Assembly: GCA_009702845.1 (NCBI GenBank)
Contig: WLHG01000002.1
Location: 1-28,536 of the forward strand
DNA length: 28,536 bases
Source of the DNA: Actinomycetota bacterium
GTDB taxonomy: Bacteria > Actinomycetota > Actinomycetes > Nanopelagicales > Nanopelagicaceae
Reading direction: 5' to 3'
The position numbers were made by a program, and so were the translations under genes. The notes beneath the pieces are model-generated. The model ran no database searches, was not told the DNA's origin, and saw only the letters and a program-made list of their open reading frames with translations. Below are positions 8,839 through 18,831 of the stretch, in pieces (positions within the stretch are counted from its first letter, which is position 1; each line of letters starts with the position of its first letter).

Positions 8839-9711
8839 TCAAGAGGTCAATGATATCAGTTGTTCAACAACTCGCTCGACCTGATCATTGACGATTACCA
8901 GGTCAAAGAATGAGGCCGCTGCGAGCTCCTCTTGGGCTAGTTGCAAGCGCTCAGCACGCCGCTCAGGCGTATCGGTTCCACGGGCGATAAGGCGCGAAAC
9001 AAGCTCCTCCCATGAAGGTGGCTCTAGAAAGACCAGTATTGATTGCCGCAGATGAGCCTTTACCTGCCTAGCGCCATCAACCTCAATCTCTAAAAGAACA
9101 TTGCGGCCAGCAAGTAAGGCCTCTTCGACTGCGGCGCTCGGTGTTCCATATCTACTTCCTGCAAACTCAGCCCACTCTAGAAACTCATCACTGCGCACTC
9201 GGCGTGAAAACTCATCATCGCTGATAAAGAAATAATCGACACCATCATGCTCGTTCAATCGTGGCGCTCTAGTGGTCGCAGAAACGCTAACCCAGAAATC
9301 ACCCGATGCTCTAAGGCGCGCAGCCACGGTGCTCTTACCAACTCCCCCGGGACCTGAGAGAACGAGTAGCTTTCCTGGAGTTAACGCATGTGATGATTTC
9401 ATAAACTCGTTTCGTAGCTCTTTAATTTGATGACGTCCCAATCCAGCAATTCTACGGGTTGGAGAAATATTCAACCGCTCCATCAAGGAGCCTGCCCGAA
9501 CTTTTCCAACGCCCGTCAGCGCCTCTAACAACTCTCTGACGCGCATCTTTGCAATGGCATCTTCATTAGCGGCAATTTCAAGTACGGCATCGATGGAAAA
9601 CTCACCGGTTTTAACTTTTGCTTTCACCTCAGCACGGCGTTTGCGAGACTGAGCCGCCTTTAAAAGAGCGGCAGTGCGCTCCTCGGCAGTCAATATCGGA
9701 GGGGCGCCCAT
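8839..9711 (-). CDS. gmk: mIHF-guanylate kinase fusion protein
   Basis: One 290-aa frame joins two proteins that are usually separate neighbours in actinobacteria. Residues 1-103 match mycobacterial integration host factor: the start MGAPPILTAEERTAALLKA, then KMRVRELLEALTGVGKVRAG and ISPTRRIAGLG, the DNA-binding helix-two-turn-helix part. Residues about 112-290 are guanylate kinase (GMP + ATP to GDP + ADP): P-loop GPGGVGKST (120-128, usually GPSG), SATTRAPR, DGVDYFF, YGTP, LLEIEVDGA and LIARGTDTPE. No stop separates them. An ATG at 9400-9402 (residue 104) could restart translation to give free Gmk, but only GAG precedes it. No Shine-Dalgarno precedes the first ATG; a -10-like TAGATT suggests a leaderless start. 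Confidence 0.95.
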   Translation of the reverse strand: MGAPPILTAEERTAALLKAAQSRKRRAEVKAKVKTGEFSIDAVLEIAANEDAIAKMRVRELLEALTGVGKVRAGSLMERLNISPTRRIAGLGRHQIKELRNEFMKSSHALTPGKLLVLSGPGGVGKSTVAARLRASGDFWVSVSATTRAPRLNEHDGVDYFFISDDEFSRRVRSDEFLEWAEFAGSRYGTPSAAVEEALLAGRNVLLEIEVDGARQVKAHLRQSILVFLEPPSWEELVSRLIARGTDTPERRAERLQLAQEELAAASFFDLVIVNDQVERVVEQLISLTS

Positions 9712-9717
9712 ACAAGA

Positions 9718-9723
9718 AATCTA
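9718..9723 (-). promoter_or_regulatory. Candidate -10 element for leaderless mihF-gmk transcript
   Basis: Minus-strand TAGATT ends 6 nt before the ATG of the mihF-gmk gene. This fits the actinobacterial leaderless pattern (TANNNT, then transcription starting on the A of ATG). There is no Shine-Dalgarno in the 28-nt gap after pyrF. No good -35 is seen at 16-18 nt (TCTCTA). If real, it gives the nucleoid/Gmk gene expression independent of PyrR. Confidence 0.35.
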
Positions 9724-9739
9724 GTCCACTAATCAAAAT

Positions 9740-10444
9740 TTAGAGAATCTGTGCGCAGATTTGCTCGGTCCGCTCTCTCATCGCCAACCCGCCCTGGCTC
9801 CAGAACGAAGTAATTGGACGTCCTATGACAACTAGATCCGCGCCCTTATCTATCGCATCTTGCGGAGTCATCGTCCGTTTCTGATCATCGCCCGCTGCAC
9901 TATCTGCAGGGCGAACACCCGGGGTAATGATCGTGATCTCATTTCCAACGCTCTGGCGAATTGCGAGGATTTCAAGTGGAGAACAGACAATTGCACGAGC
10001 ACCAGCTGAGACGGCGAGTTTTGCTAAGCCCACTGCACTCTCAAGTGCATTATTTTTGAAGCCAATTTCCGAGACATCGCTCTCAGAGAGTGAGGTCAAG
10101 ATGGTTACTCCCGTGACAAAAGTTGATGGGACTGCCTGCGCGGCCGCTGAAATCATTGCACTTCCACCCGATGCGTGCACCGTTAAATACTTTACGCCAA
10201 GGGAAGAGATAGATGCAGCGGCACCAGAAACCGTATGCGGAATATCGTGAAGTTTAAGATCTAAAAATATATCGCTATCCGTAGAACTAGAAATCGCGCG
10301 AACACCCTCTTGTCCAAAATTTAAATAAAACTCTAATCCTAACTTATAGACCGCTATCAAACCCTCCGTGGCTTTAACCCATGCAATCGCCGTTTCCAAA
10401 TCCGAGGTATCAACAGCCAATACGATCGGTGATTTGATACTCAT
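9740..10444 (-). CDS. pyrF: Orotidine 5'-phosphate decarboxylase (short, type 1)
   Basis: Final step of UMP synthesis, decarboxylating OMP. The 234-aa TIM barrel has the catalytic array K34 (YKLGLEF), D62, K64 and D67 in FLDLKLHDIPHTV. The C-terminal TPGVRP and VIGRPIT phosphate-binding segments are present. This is the short form seen in E. coli and Bacillus; many high-GC actinobacteria carry the longer type 2 form. The ATG is one base after the pyrD stop, and it is the last pyrimidine gene of the operon. Codon use looks like that of its neighbours. Confidence 0.97.
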   Translation of the reverse strand: MSIKSPIVLAVDTSDLETAIAWVKATEGLIAVYKLGLEFYLNFGQEGVRAISSSTDSDIFLDLKLHDIPHTVSGAAASISSLGVKYLTVHASGGSAMISAAAQAVPSTFVTGVTILTSLSESDVSEIGFKNNALESAVGLAKLAVSAGARAIVCSPLEILAIRQSVGNEITIITPGVRPADSAAGDDQKRTMTPQDAIDKGADLVVIGRPITSFWSQGGLAMRERTEQICAQIL

Positions 10445-10445
10445 T

Positions 10446-11387
10446 CTATTTTGTCTCCTCTACACGATGTGCGAATCCCACTGCATCTCTAAGAGATGTG
10501 AATCCCTTAAGCGCAAGCAGATCTCGTAACTCGTTTGAAATATTCATTAATGCCATTGGATTGCCGAAGCTTGCAGTTCCAATAGAGGCGCCACTTGCAC
10601 CTGCTGCAATCATTTCAAGTGCATCGCGCCCATTTGAAATTCCGCCCATTCCAAGAATAGGAATCTTTGGCATCGCCTCATGAACTTGATATACGGCGCG
10701 AACAGCGATCGGCTTTATGGCAGGTCCAGATAGGCCGCCAGTTTTTCCACCTAAATGCGGACGCATGGTGTCGAGATTGATGACCATTCCAAGGACGGTA
10801 TTAATCAGAGCTAAGGCATCCGCCCCTGCATCGACTACACCCTTGGCAATGGAGACTAAATCTGTTACATCGGGAGAGAGTTTTGCAATTATTGGTAGCT
10901 CGCCTCCAAGAGTTCGACGAACTCCATCAATCACTCGCCTCGAAGCTTCAGGGTCGCATGCAAAGACTAGGCCGCGATTTTCAACGTTAGGGCAAGAGAT
11001 ATTTACTTCAACTGCGCTTATTCCAGAGACTGAACGGAGTTTTCTTGCAAGCGTTGCATACTCCTCTATCGTCTCCCCCGCTATTGAAACAATAATGCGC
11101 GCCTTTTGCTCAATTAAGTAGGGAATATCTTTAGCTATAAAGGCGTCTATGCCTGGGCCCTGCAGACCAATGGAGTTAAGCATTCCACTGGCAGTCTCAG
11201 CCATACGTGGCGTTGGTCGACCAGTACGTGCCTTGTTCATGACCGACTTTGTGACTACTCCGCCGATATCGTGCAGAGGGAAGAATTGCGCTAATTCGCG
11301 ACCTGAACTGGCACAGCCGCTTGCTGTAAAGATTGGTGATGGAAACCAAGCATTAGCAATCGTCGTTGAAAAATCTATCGTCGTCAT
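10446..11387 (-). CDS. pyrD: Dihydroorotate dehydrogenase, class 1B catalytic subunit
   Basis: Oxidises dihydroorotate to orotate with FMN. Class 1 is shown by the catalytic Cys132 in NISCPNVENRG, where class 2 has Ser. TASGCASSG near the N-terminus, AKLSPD (K about 168) and the GMGGI and GASG phosphate-binding turns complete the FMN site. At 313 aa with adjacent pyrK it is the NAD-linked PyrD-PyrK heterotetramer (class 1B), so orotate formation should not depend on quinones. The start ATG overlaps the pyrK stop by 4 nt (ATGA), consistent with 1:1 coupling. Confidence 0.96.
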   Translation of the reverse strand: MTTIDFSTTIANAWFPSPIFTASGCASSGRELAQFFPLHDIGGVVTKSVMNKARTGRPTPRMAETASGMLNSIGLQGPGIDAFIAKDIPYLIEQKARIIVSIAGETIEEYATLARKLRSVSGISAVEVNISCPNVENRGLVFACDPEASRRVIDGVRRTLGGELPIIAKLSPDVTDLVSIAKGVVDAGADALALINTVLGMVINLDTMRPHLGGKTGGLSGPAIKPIAVRAVYQVHEAMPKIPILGMGGISNGRDALEMIAAGASGASIGTASFGNPMALMNISNELRDLLALKGFTSLRDAVGFAHRVEETK

Positions 11388-12220
11388 AGAACCTGTCCAA
11401 CTTTATCCCACTGCACCAATGCGCCATCCATAACTGGGCCATCGATACATGAGCGAAGCATCGAAACATCACCGGCTTCATCTGCAACAGGTAGAACGCA
11501 GGTCATGCAAATACCGATTCCACATGCCATCGACTCCTCCACGGCGCATTGATGCACAACTTCTGTACCGCTAGTAATTGCATTTATCGCTGCGAGCATC
11601 GCCATTGGTCCGCAGGAATAGACAACTGCGATATTAAGATCGGTAATTAAGCTTGCAATGGGATCCGTAACACGACCCATCTGCCCCATTGAGCCATCTT
11701 CTGTATAGATCCGAAGTGAGTTAACTGCACGCTTACCCTCCATCGGAGCGTAGATCTTCCCTGCAGTGCTTGCTCCCAGCAACATATCCACTCTGCACCC
11801 ACGCGCATTGAGAACTTCGGCTAAACCAAATAATGGAGCCGATCCATAACCGCCCCCGACTAGCAGGACTGGTACTGGCTCCGTTGGAATTCCAAAGGCC
11901 GTCCCGAGAGGCACAACTACATCTAAAATCGCACCCTCAATCTGTGCGCAAAGCCATTTACTTCCTTGACCGTGAGGGGCGATGATGAGCTCCATCGTTC
12001 CACCGAAAGTCGAGTTAGTAGCGACCCTCGATATCGCAAAAGCTCTTCGCAAAATCATGCGTGACGTGTCTCCGCCAACACTAATGGCAACAAAGTTGCC
12101 AGGCTTACACAACTTCGCACTATCTCCGATATTAACTATCAACTGGTGGTATTGACCTACGCGTTTATTGCTCATCAATACTGCCTGCATAGACGTTGCG
12201 TTTTTATTTATGGTAGCCAT
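11384..12220 (-). CDS. pyrK: Dihydroorotate dehydrogenase electron-transfer subunit
   Basis: FAD and 2Fe-2S subunit passing electrons from PyrD's FMN to NAD+. A ferredoxin-reductase-like fold carries an RRAFAIS flavin motif, GQGSKWL, and a GGGYGSAPLFGLAE nucleotide-binding segment. The C-terminal cluster site reads CAVEESMACGIGICMTC followed by LRSC, giving the ligands of the 2Fe-2S centre. I chose ATG 12218-12220, 2 nt after the carB stop. A GTG at 12233-12235 would add five residues and overlap carB by 13 nt. Later ATGs at codons 11 and 16 are less likely but possible because the N-terminus is poorly conserved. Confidence 0.93.
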   Translation of the reverse strand: MATINKNATSMQAVLMSNKRVGQYHQLIVNIGDSAKLCKPGNFVAISVGGDTSRMILRRAFAISRVATNSTFGGTMELIIAPHGQGSKWLCAQIEGAILDVVVPLGTAFGIPTEPVPVLLVGGGYGSAPLFGLAEVLNARGCRVDMLLGASTAGKIYAPMEGKRAVNSLRIYTEDGSMGQMGRVTDPIASLITDLNIAVVYSCGPMAMLAAINAITSGTEVVHQCAVEESMACGIGICMTCVLPVADEAGDVSMLRSCIDGPVMDGALVQWDKVGQVL

Positions 12221-12222
12221 TC

Positions 12223-15200
12223 TTATGCAAGCCACTCTTGAAGTGATTTGATTGAGAGTTCCGAGCTCTGAAGAAAACGAATACCCTCCACCGCTGCACT
12301 AAATCCTGCGGTGGTAGTAATAATAGGAATAGATCGCTGCACTGCAGCTGTGCGAATGAGCCAGCCATCTGCTCGCGTACCGCGACCCACTGGTGTATTT
12401 ATCACTAAATCAATCTCTCCCGAGTTAATTATTTCCACGATAGTTGGCTCACCCAAAGGTCCCGTACCATCTGAGTTTTTACGAACAGATACCGAAACTA
12501 CTCCATGTGAGGCTAAGTATTGAGAAGTGCCGGTAGTGGCTAAAATTCTAAAACCGAGGCTAGCTAGGCCACGTGCTCCATCAATGCCAGATGCTTTATC
12601 TTTATCGGCAAGTGAGATAAACACTGTTCCGCTCTTTGGAAGTGGTCCAAATGCCTGAATCTGCGATTTGGCATAGCTCTCTCCAAAGCTTGGAGAGATA
12701 CCCATCACTTCTCCAGTTGAGCGCATCTCAGGACCCAAGATTGCATCAACACCTCTGCCATCACTCCTTCGGAAGCGATTCCAAGGCAATACTGCCTCTT
12801 TTACTGAGACGCCCTTGGCAACTCCATCGCCAGAAATTGGCAGTATCCCTTCGCTGCGAAGCTCGGCGATAGTTGAACCAAGTGAGATACGTGCAGCGGC
12901 TTTAGCTAAGGGCACTCCCGTAGCTTTGCTGACAAATGGCACCGTTCGCGATGCTCGAGGGTTGGCTTCCAAGACGTAGAGAATCTCCCCCGCTATGGCG
13001 AATTGAATATTTATCAAACCAAGAACACCAACGCCTTGGGCAATCTTTGTTGTTGCAACCTTAATCTCTTGTAGCTGCAGCTCCGTAATCGTCATTGATG
13101 GGAGAACGCAGGCGCTATCTCCGCTATGAATTCCGGCCTCTTCAATATGTTCCATTACTCCGCCAAGAAAAAGCTCTTTACCATCAAAGAGAGCATCTAC
13201 ATCAATCTCAATAGCGCTGTCCAGGAAGCGATCTACCAATACAGGGTGATCAGGAGTGATGTCTGTGGCTCGAGAAATAAATCCTGCAAGAGAGTTATCG
13301 TCATAAACAATCTCCATACCGCGACCACCTAAGACAAATGATGGTCTAACAAGAACTGGGTATCCAATACGACTAGCAATCGTGATCGCCTCTAACTGCG
13401 ATGATGCCATTCCGAACTCTGGTGCATTGAGCCCTTGATCGGCCAATATTTGACCGAATGCACCGCGCTCTTCAGCTAGATTAATCGCCTCAGGTGAGGT
13501 ACCTAGAATAGTTACGCCATTGGCTTTGAGACCTGCAGCAAGACCTAATGGAGTTTGACCACCAAGTTGGGTAATCACACCTAAAAGTGGACCGGCAAGG
13601 CTCTCCGCATGAATGACCTCGAGAACATCCTCTAACGTTAGTGGCTCGAAATATAGGCGATTGCTTGTGTCGTAATCAGTTGAAACCGTTTCAGGGTTGC
13701 AGTTGATCATGATCGTTTCATATCCTGCTTGACGTAATGCAAATGAGGCATGGACACAGGAGTAGTCAAACTCGATTCCTTGTCCGATTCGATTTGGACC
13801 GCTACCTAAAATAATAACTGCTGGTGTTGTGCGAACCCGAACTTCGCTCTCCTCTTCATAACTTGAATAATGATAGGGAGTGAAAGCTTCAAACTCACCA
13901 GCGCATGTATCTACTGTTTTATAGACGGGGCGAATTGATAAGTGATGTCTAATTTGCCTAACTTCATCCTCACTTATTCCACGAAGCGTTGCGATCTGTG
14001 CATCTGAAAACCCACCTGATTTTGCATCCCGTAGAAGTTCTGCACTCAAATCCCCCGGCTGTGCAATGATCGCTGCCTGCTCATTGATAATTTGAATCTG
14101 ACGAAGGTACCAAGGGTCGATCTTGCAGGCTTGGAAGATCTCATCGATTGTGGCTCCAGCCCACATTGCACGCTGTACTTGTTGAAGACGATACTCCGTT
14201 GGAATCTTGATAGAAAGCAGGAGCTCATTCTTCTGGCTCTCATTGAGCTCTGGCCACGTGAAGATCGCCTCCTTTCGTTCAAGGGAGCGCAGCGCCTTCA
14301 TTAACGCCTCAGCAAATGATCGGCCAATGGCCATCGCCTCGCCGACGCTCTTCATCGTTGTTGTTAAGCGCGGATCTGCATCGGCAAACTTCTCGAAAGC
14401 AAAACGAGGAACTTTTACGACCACATAGTCCAGTGATGGCTCAAAAGAGGCGGGAGTTACTTTGGTAATGTCATTATTGATCTCATCTAAGGTATATCCA
14501 ATAGCCAACTTGGTGGCGATTTTTGCAATGGGAAAGCCTGTTGCCTTCGATGCTAATGCGCTGGAACGAGAAACACGCGGATTCATCTCAATAACAATTA
14601 TTCGACCAGTTTCAGGATTTACTGCAAATTGAATATTGCAGCCTCCTGTGTCAACACCTACCTCGCGGATAATATCTAGAGATAGATTACGAAGCCGCTG
14701 ATACTCGACATCAGTTAACGTCATCGCCGGTGCAACTGTTATTGAGTCACCAGTATGGACTCCCATGGGATCAATATTTTCAATACTGCAGACAATCACT
14801 ACGTTATCTTTGTGATCTCGCATAACTTCAAGCTCATATTCTTTCCAACCAATAATCGACTCTTCTAGCAGCACTTCAGAAGTTGGACTATGGCGAAGGC
14901 CCGCTCCTGCGATCTGTTTGAGCTCTTCGGCATCAAATGCAATTCCAGAGCCGAGACCACCCATTGTGAACGAGGGCCGCACGACAACTGGATATCCTAA
15001 AGTTTCGACGCCTTGGAATATCTCTTCAATAGTGTGGCAGATAACCGACTTGGCAGATTCGCCTCCAACTTTTGCCACTATCTCACGAAAAAGTTCTCGG
15101 TTTTCGCCACGATTTATCGCATCAACATCGGCTCCAATAAGGCGAACACCATACTTTGCTAAAATTCCCGCCTCAAAGACTGCAATCGCTGCATTAAGAG

Positions 15201-15483
15201 CGGTCTGCCCACCAAGAGTTGCAAGAACGGCATCAGGTCTCTCGTGGGCAATAATCTTTTCAATCGCATCCGATGTAATGGGCTCGATATATGTAGCGTC
15301 GGCAAATTCGGGATCGGTCATAATCGTTGCAGGGTTTGAGTTAATGAGAACAACTCGAATTCCCTCTTCACGCAATATTCGACAGGCCTGAGTACCTGAG
15401 TAATCGAACTCGCATGCCTGACCAATCACGATGGGCCCACTACCGATGACCAGCACAGATTTAATGGAGGTATCTAAAGGCAT
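12223..15483 (-). CDS. carB: Carbamoyl-phosphate synthase large subunit
   Basis: Makes carbamoyl phosphate from bicarbonate, ammonia (from CarA) and two ATP, feeding both PyrB and arginine synthesis. The 1086-aa protein has duplicated ATP-grasp halves: the first opens with [17 protein letters not shown] (14-30), and the second with [16 protein letters not shown] near residue 560. Each half has its own MNPR or ANPR metal-ligand motif. The last ~145 residues form the MGS-like allosteric domain ([26 protein letters not shown]), where UMP and ornithine act in characterised homologues. The start shares one base with the carA stop (TAATG). Confidence 0.98.
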   Translation of the reverse strand: MPLDTSIKSVLVIGSGPIVIGQACEFDYSGTQACRILREEGIRVVLINSNPATIMTDPEFADATYIEPITSDAIEKIIAHERPDAVLATLGGQTALNAAIAVFEAGILAKYGVRLIGADVDAINRGENRELFREIVAKVGGESAKSVICHTIEEIFQGVETLGYPVVVRPSFTMGGLGSGIAFDAEELKQIAGAGLRHSPTSEVLLEESIIGWKEYELEVMRDHKDNVVIVCSIENIDPMGVHTGDSITVAPAMTLTDVEYQRLRNLSLDIIREVGVDTGGCNIQFAVNPETGRIIVIEMNPRVSRSSALASKATGFPIAKIATKLAIGYTLDEINNDITKVTPASFEPSLDYVVVKVPRFAFEKFADADPRLTTTMKSVGEAMAIGRSFAEALMKALRSLERKEAIFTWPELNESQKNELLLSIKIPTEYRLQQVQRAMWAGATIDEIFQACKIDPWYLRQIQIINEQAAIIAQPGDLSAELLRDAKSGGFSDAQIATLRGISEDEVRQIRHHLSIRPVYKTVDTCAGEFEAFTPYHYSSYEEESEVRVRTTPAVIILGSGPNRIGQGIEFDYSCVHASFALRQAGYETIMINCNPETVSTDYDTSNRLYFEPLTLEDVLEVIHAESLAGPLLGVITQLGGQTPLGLAAGLKANGVTILGTSPEAINLAEERGAFGQILADQGLNAPEFGMASSQLEAITIASRIGYPVLVRPSFVLGGRGMEIVYDDNSLAGFISRATDITPDHPVLVDRFLDSAIEIDVDALFDGKELFLGGVMEHIEEAGIHSGDSACVLPSMTITELQLQEIKVATTKIAQGVGVLGLINIQFAIAGEILYVLEANPRASRTVPFVSKATGVPLAKAAARISLGSTIAELRSEGILPISGDGVAKGVSVKEAVLPWNRFRRSDGRGVDAILGPEMRSTGEVMGISPSFGESYAKSQIQAFGPLPKSGTVFISLADKDKASGIDGARGLASLGFRILATTGTSQYLASHGVVSVSVRKNSDGTGPLGEPTIVEIINSGEIDLVINTPVGRGTRADGWLIRTAAVQRSIPIITTTAGFSAAVEGIRFLQSSELSIKSLQEWLA

Positions 15484-16598
15484 TATGCACGCGCTTTCTG
15501 GTTCATTAAATCTACGAAGCGATCAAAGAGATAGGCCGCATCATGCGGACCAGCGGCAGCTTCTGGATGGTATTGAACTGAAAATGCAGGACGATCTAGA
15601 AGTTGTAATCCCTCAATGACTCCATCATTGAGTGATACATGGGTAACTTCGCCATTTCCATACACCGTCGAGAACGTGGATTCGGTCGGTGCTTTGAGGG
15701 CAAAGCCATGGTTATGCGAAGTGATTTCAACTTTACCTGTGTTCTTGTCAATTACTGGTTGATTAATTCCACGATGACCGAAGGTTAATTTATAGGTTTC
15801 AAAACCGAGGGCGCGGCCAAGTATTTGATGACCGAAGCAAATTCCAAAAATTGGAATTTCGCGCACTAAAACCTCACGAACTAGTTCGATTGTTTCGAGC
15901 ATAGTCGCCGGGTCCCCCGGACCATTAGAAATAAAGACACCATCAGGATTTATCGATTCAATATCGGCAATGGATGAGTTATAAGGCAGGACGTGAACCT
16001 CTACTCCTCTTTGCGCGAGGGCGTGAGGTGTCGCCGCTTTAATTCCTAAATCGATTGCAGCTACAACCAAGCGTTTTTCACCAATCGCTGGCACGACATA
16101 GGCAGTTGGGGTTGATACGTCGGCAACCAAAAACGCACCGTTCATCGCTTCGACTTTACGTACTTCGACAACCATCTCTTCACGCGAGAGTTCTAGACCT
16201 GAGAATATCCCTACGCGCATTGCACCGCGATCACGTAAGTGACGCGTTATTGCGCGGGTATCTACAGCTTGAATACCAACAATATTTTGAGCTATCAACT
16301 CATCTTCTAGTGAATTCTCACTTCGCCAATTAGAGGTCAATGTCGATGGATTACGTACGACAAATCCGGCAACCCAAATTTTTGCCGATTCGTTATCATC
16401 TGAATTCACGCCGGTATTACCGATATGTGGCGCCGTCATAACAACAACCTGCTTGTGATACGAGGGGTCGGTTAAAGTCTCTTGATAGCCCGTCATACCA
16501 GTTTGAAATACCGCTTCGCCAAAGCACTTGCCAACTGCTCCCCAGGATTTACCTTCAAAGATGCGACCATCATCTAAGACAAAAAATGCTTTACTCAT
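15483..16598 (-). CDS. carA: Carbamoyl-phosphate synthase small (glutaminase) subunit
   Basis: Class I glutamine amidotransferase subunit releasing ammonia for CarB. The 371-aa length is normal. The N-terminal domain contains [16 protein letters not shown] (35-50). The amidotransferase domain has the nucleophile C254 in [10 protein letters not shown] and H344/E346 in [12 protein letters not shown], completing the triad. NGPGDP (225-230) is a further family signature. It overlaps pyrC by 4 nt (ATGA) and carB by 1 nt. Confidence 0.98.
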   Translation of the reverse strand: MSKAFFVLDDGRIFEGKSWGAVGKCFGEAVFQTGMTGYQETLTDPSYHKQVVVMTAPHIGNTGVNSDDNESAKIWVAGFVVRNPSTLTSNWRSENSLEDELIAQNIVGIQAVDTRAITRHLRDRGAMRVGIFSGLELSREEMVVEVRKVEAMNGAFLVADVSTPTAYVVPAIGEKRLVVAAIDLGIKAATPHALAQRGVEVHVLPYNSSIADIESINPDGVFISNGPGDPATMLETIELVREVLVREIPIFGICFGHQILGRALGFETYKLTFGHRGINQPVIDKNTGKVEITSHNHGFALKAPTESTFSTVYGNGEVTHVSLNDGVIEGLQLLDRPAFSVQYHPEAAAGPHDAAYLFDRFVDLMNQKARA

Positions 16599-17884
16599 TG
16601 ACGCTCACTAACGTGGACAAGAACGCCATTAAAGAACGTTTGAGTAACTACTCCAGGCAGCTCGTAGCCATGAAATGGAGTATTGCGACTCTTTGAGGCA
16701 ACTAAATCTCTATCCACCATCCAAGAGGCCGTTGGCTTGATAATCGTTAAGTGAGCTGGTGCGCCTATCGCCAAATTCCTACCGTGCTGGCTATATCCAC
16801 CGATACGTGCAGGCGCCGTTGATAAACGATCTGCAACCTGCGCCCAGTTCATTAAATGCGTATCTACCATTGTCTTTTGAACGATCGATAGTGCGGTCTC
16901 AAGTCCCAACATTCCAAATGATGCCTCTTGCCACTCGCACTCTTTTGACTCCATTGTGTGCGGTGCATGGTCGGTTGCAACAATATCGATTGTGCCATCT
17001 GCCAATGCCTCACGCAACGCCATCACATCTTTTTCGCTACGAAGTGGTGGATTAACTTTAAAGATAGGGTCATAGGATCGAGCTAACTCATCGGTGAGTA
17101 ACAAGTGATGTGGAGTGACCTCTGCCGTTACATTAATTCCGCGTGCCTTTGCCCATCGAATAATTTCAACTCCACCCGCTGTGGTCACGTGACAGATATG
17201 TAGTCGTGATTTAACGTGATCCACCAGTAAAACATCGCGAGCAATAATCGCCTCTTCGGCAATTGCTGGCCATCCCTTTAACCCCAAAACCGCTGATACG
17301 TTTCCCTCATTCATCTGGGATCCAACGGTTAAACGTGGCTCCTGAGCATGTTGAGCAATTACTCCATCGAACTTCTTTATGTATTCAAGTGCGCGACGCA
17401 TCACCATAGGATCAAAGACGCAGTTTCCATCATCACTAAATACTCTGACCCGTGCAATTGAATCGGCCATTGCACCGATTTCAGATAGGGCCGTTCCAGC
17501 CAACCCCTGCGTTACCGCGCCGATAGGAAAGACATCAAGCAGACCCGCCTCTTGACCGAGTCGATAAACCTGTTCCACAACTCCGGCGTTATCTGCAACT
17601 GGAGAAGTATTGGCCATTGCTGAGAGTGCAGTGAATCCACCCTTTGCGCCAGAGCGTGAGCCGGTGAGAACAGTCTCAGCATCTTCACGTCCAGGTTGGC
17701 GAAGATGCGTATGAAGATCAACTAGACCTGGCAGAACAACAGAGCCCTTTACATCCATGAGCACTGCATCAGGATCAGTAATGGCGCTTGAAACTGAGGC
17801 AATGACTCCATCGTCGATTAGAACATCACTGGCCGTGCCATCAGGCAGGGATGCGTTTTTTAGAAGATAGCGCTGCGATGACAT
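16595..17884 (-). CDS. pyrC: Dihydroorotase
   Basis: Cyclises carbamoyl aspartate to dihydroorotate; a zinc amidohydrolase. The 429-aa length and the DLHTHLRQPG motif (57-66, zinc ligands H58 and H60) place it in the longer class I group. Further metal-site motifs are AQHAQEP, LHICHVTT and ATDHAPHT. It sits between pyrB and carA, sharing one base with the pyrB stop and four with the start of carA. No sign of the inactive PyrC' type, since all metal ligands are present. Confidence 0.98.
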   Translation of the reverse strand: MSSQRYLLKNASLPDGTASDVLIDDGVIASVSSAITDPDAVLMDVKGSVVLPGLVDLHTHLRQPGREDAETVLTGSRSGAKGGFTALSAMANTSPVADNAGVVEQVYRLGQEAGLLDVFPIGAVTQGLAGTALSEIGAMADSIARVRVFSDDGNCVFDPMVMRRALEYIKKFDGVIAQHAQEPRLTVGSQMNEGNVSAVLGLKGWPAIAEEAIIARDVLLVDHVKSRLHICHVTTAGGVEIIRWAKARGINVTAEVTPHHLLLTDELARSYDPIFKVNPPLRSEKDVMALREALADGTIDIVATDHAPHTMESKECEWQEASFGMLGLETALSIVQKTMVDTHLMNWAQVADRLSTAPARIGGYSQHGRNLAIGAPAHLTIIKPTASWMVDRDLVASKSRNTPFHGYELPGVVTQTFFNGVLVHVSERQ

Positions 17885-18831
17885 TACTTGCTCCCTGCTT
17901 CCAAAGGTTGACCTGTAAGCAGAATATATAGAATTGCCATACGAACACTTACTCCGTTTGCCACTTGTTCAACAATCACAGAACGTGCGCTGTCGGCCAC
18001 CTCTGCAGCGATTTCCAGACCACGGTTCATTGGACCTGGGTGCATCACGATTGAATCGGGTGACATCATTTTTAATCGATCAGAGTTGAGACCAAAGTAG
18101 CGGGAGTACTCTCTTGCATTTGGAAAGAAGAGATCGCTCATTCGCTCTTGTTGAACGCGAAGCATCATCACTACATCGACAAGGCCAATAACCGAATCCA
18201 AATCGTAAGAAATAGTGACCGGCCAACTCTCCACACCAACAGGAAGTAGCGTCGGTGGTGCGACAAGAGTGACATGTGCTCCCAAAAGAGTTAAGAGCAA
18301 TACATTTGATCTCGCAACTCGCGAATGTAAAACATCGCCCACAATTGCAACTCGAATACCGACTAAATCCGGTGCTCCCTTTCCTAGATGCTTTCTGATA
18401 GTAAATGCATCTAGTAAGGCCTGGCTTGGATGTTCGTGTGTTCCATCTCCAGCATTGATAACACTTCCCCGCATCCAAGAAGAGTCAGCTAATCGGGCAG
18501 GTGCACCTGATGCACTGTGGCGAATCACTACGGCATCGGCACCCATCGCCTGAAGAGTCAGAGCAGTATCTTTTAAGGATTCACCTTTGCTCAGACTAGA
18601 ACCTTTAGCTGAGAAGTTAATGACATCGGCCGATAGACGCTTAGCGGCAGCTTCAAATGAGATGCGGGTGCGCGTTGAGTCCTCGGCAAAGAGGTTAACG
18701 ATTGTCCGACCTCGAAGCGTTGGAAGTTTCTTCACTGCGCCATCACTCACGCGCGCCAATTCGGTCGCAGTATCAAGAATTGATACCGCTTCGGATTTCG
18801 ATAAGTCGGAGATCGAGAGTAAGTGGCGCAT
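17884..18831 (-). CDS. pyrB: Aspartate carbamoyltransferase catalytic subunit
   Basis: Joins carbamoyl phosphate and aspartate, the committed step of pyrimidine synthesis. The 315-aa protein has the carbamoyl-phosphate loop STRTR (52-56) in [14 protein letters not shown] and the KGESLKDT loop that closes over the neighbouring active site. [12 protein letters not shown] and [11 protein letters not shown] are also diagnostic. No pyrI regulatory subunit lies next to it, so control is expected at the RNA level through PyrR. It overlaps pyrR by one base. Confidence 0.98.
   Translation of the reverse strand: MRHLLSISDLSKSEAVSILDTATELARVSDGAVKKLPTLRGRTIVNLFAEDSTRTRISFEAAAKRLSADVINFSAKGSSLSKGESLKDTALTLQAMGADAVVIRHSASGAPARLADSSWMRGSVINAGDGTHEHPSQALLDAFTIRKHLGKGAPDLVGIRVAIVGDVLHSRVARSNVLLLTLLGAHVTLVAPPTLLPVGVESWPVTISYDLDSVIGLVDVVMMLRVQQERMSDLFFPNAREYSRYFGLNSDRLKMMSPDSIVMHPGPMNRGLEIAAEVADSARSVIVEQVANGVSVRMAILYILLTGQPLEAGSK

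Noticed and set aside
10717..11121. 134-codon plus-strand frame opposite pyrD
   Set aside because: Antisense of the conserved dihydroorotate dehydrogenase core, with no family similarity.
14918..15391. 157-codon plus-strand frame opposite carB
   Set aside because: Antisense shadow of a fully conserved carB stretch; serine-rich low-complexity translation, no Shine-Dalgarno and no recognisable domain.
18080..18478. Cys-rich 132-codon minus-strand frame inside pyrB
   Set aside because: Out-of-frame reading of pyrB; the cysteines are by-products of the other frame and form no regular zinc motif.
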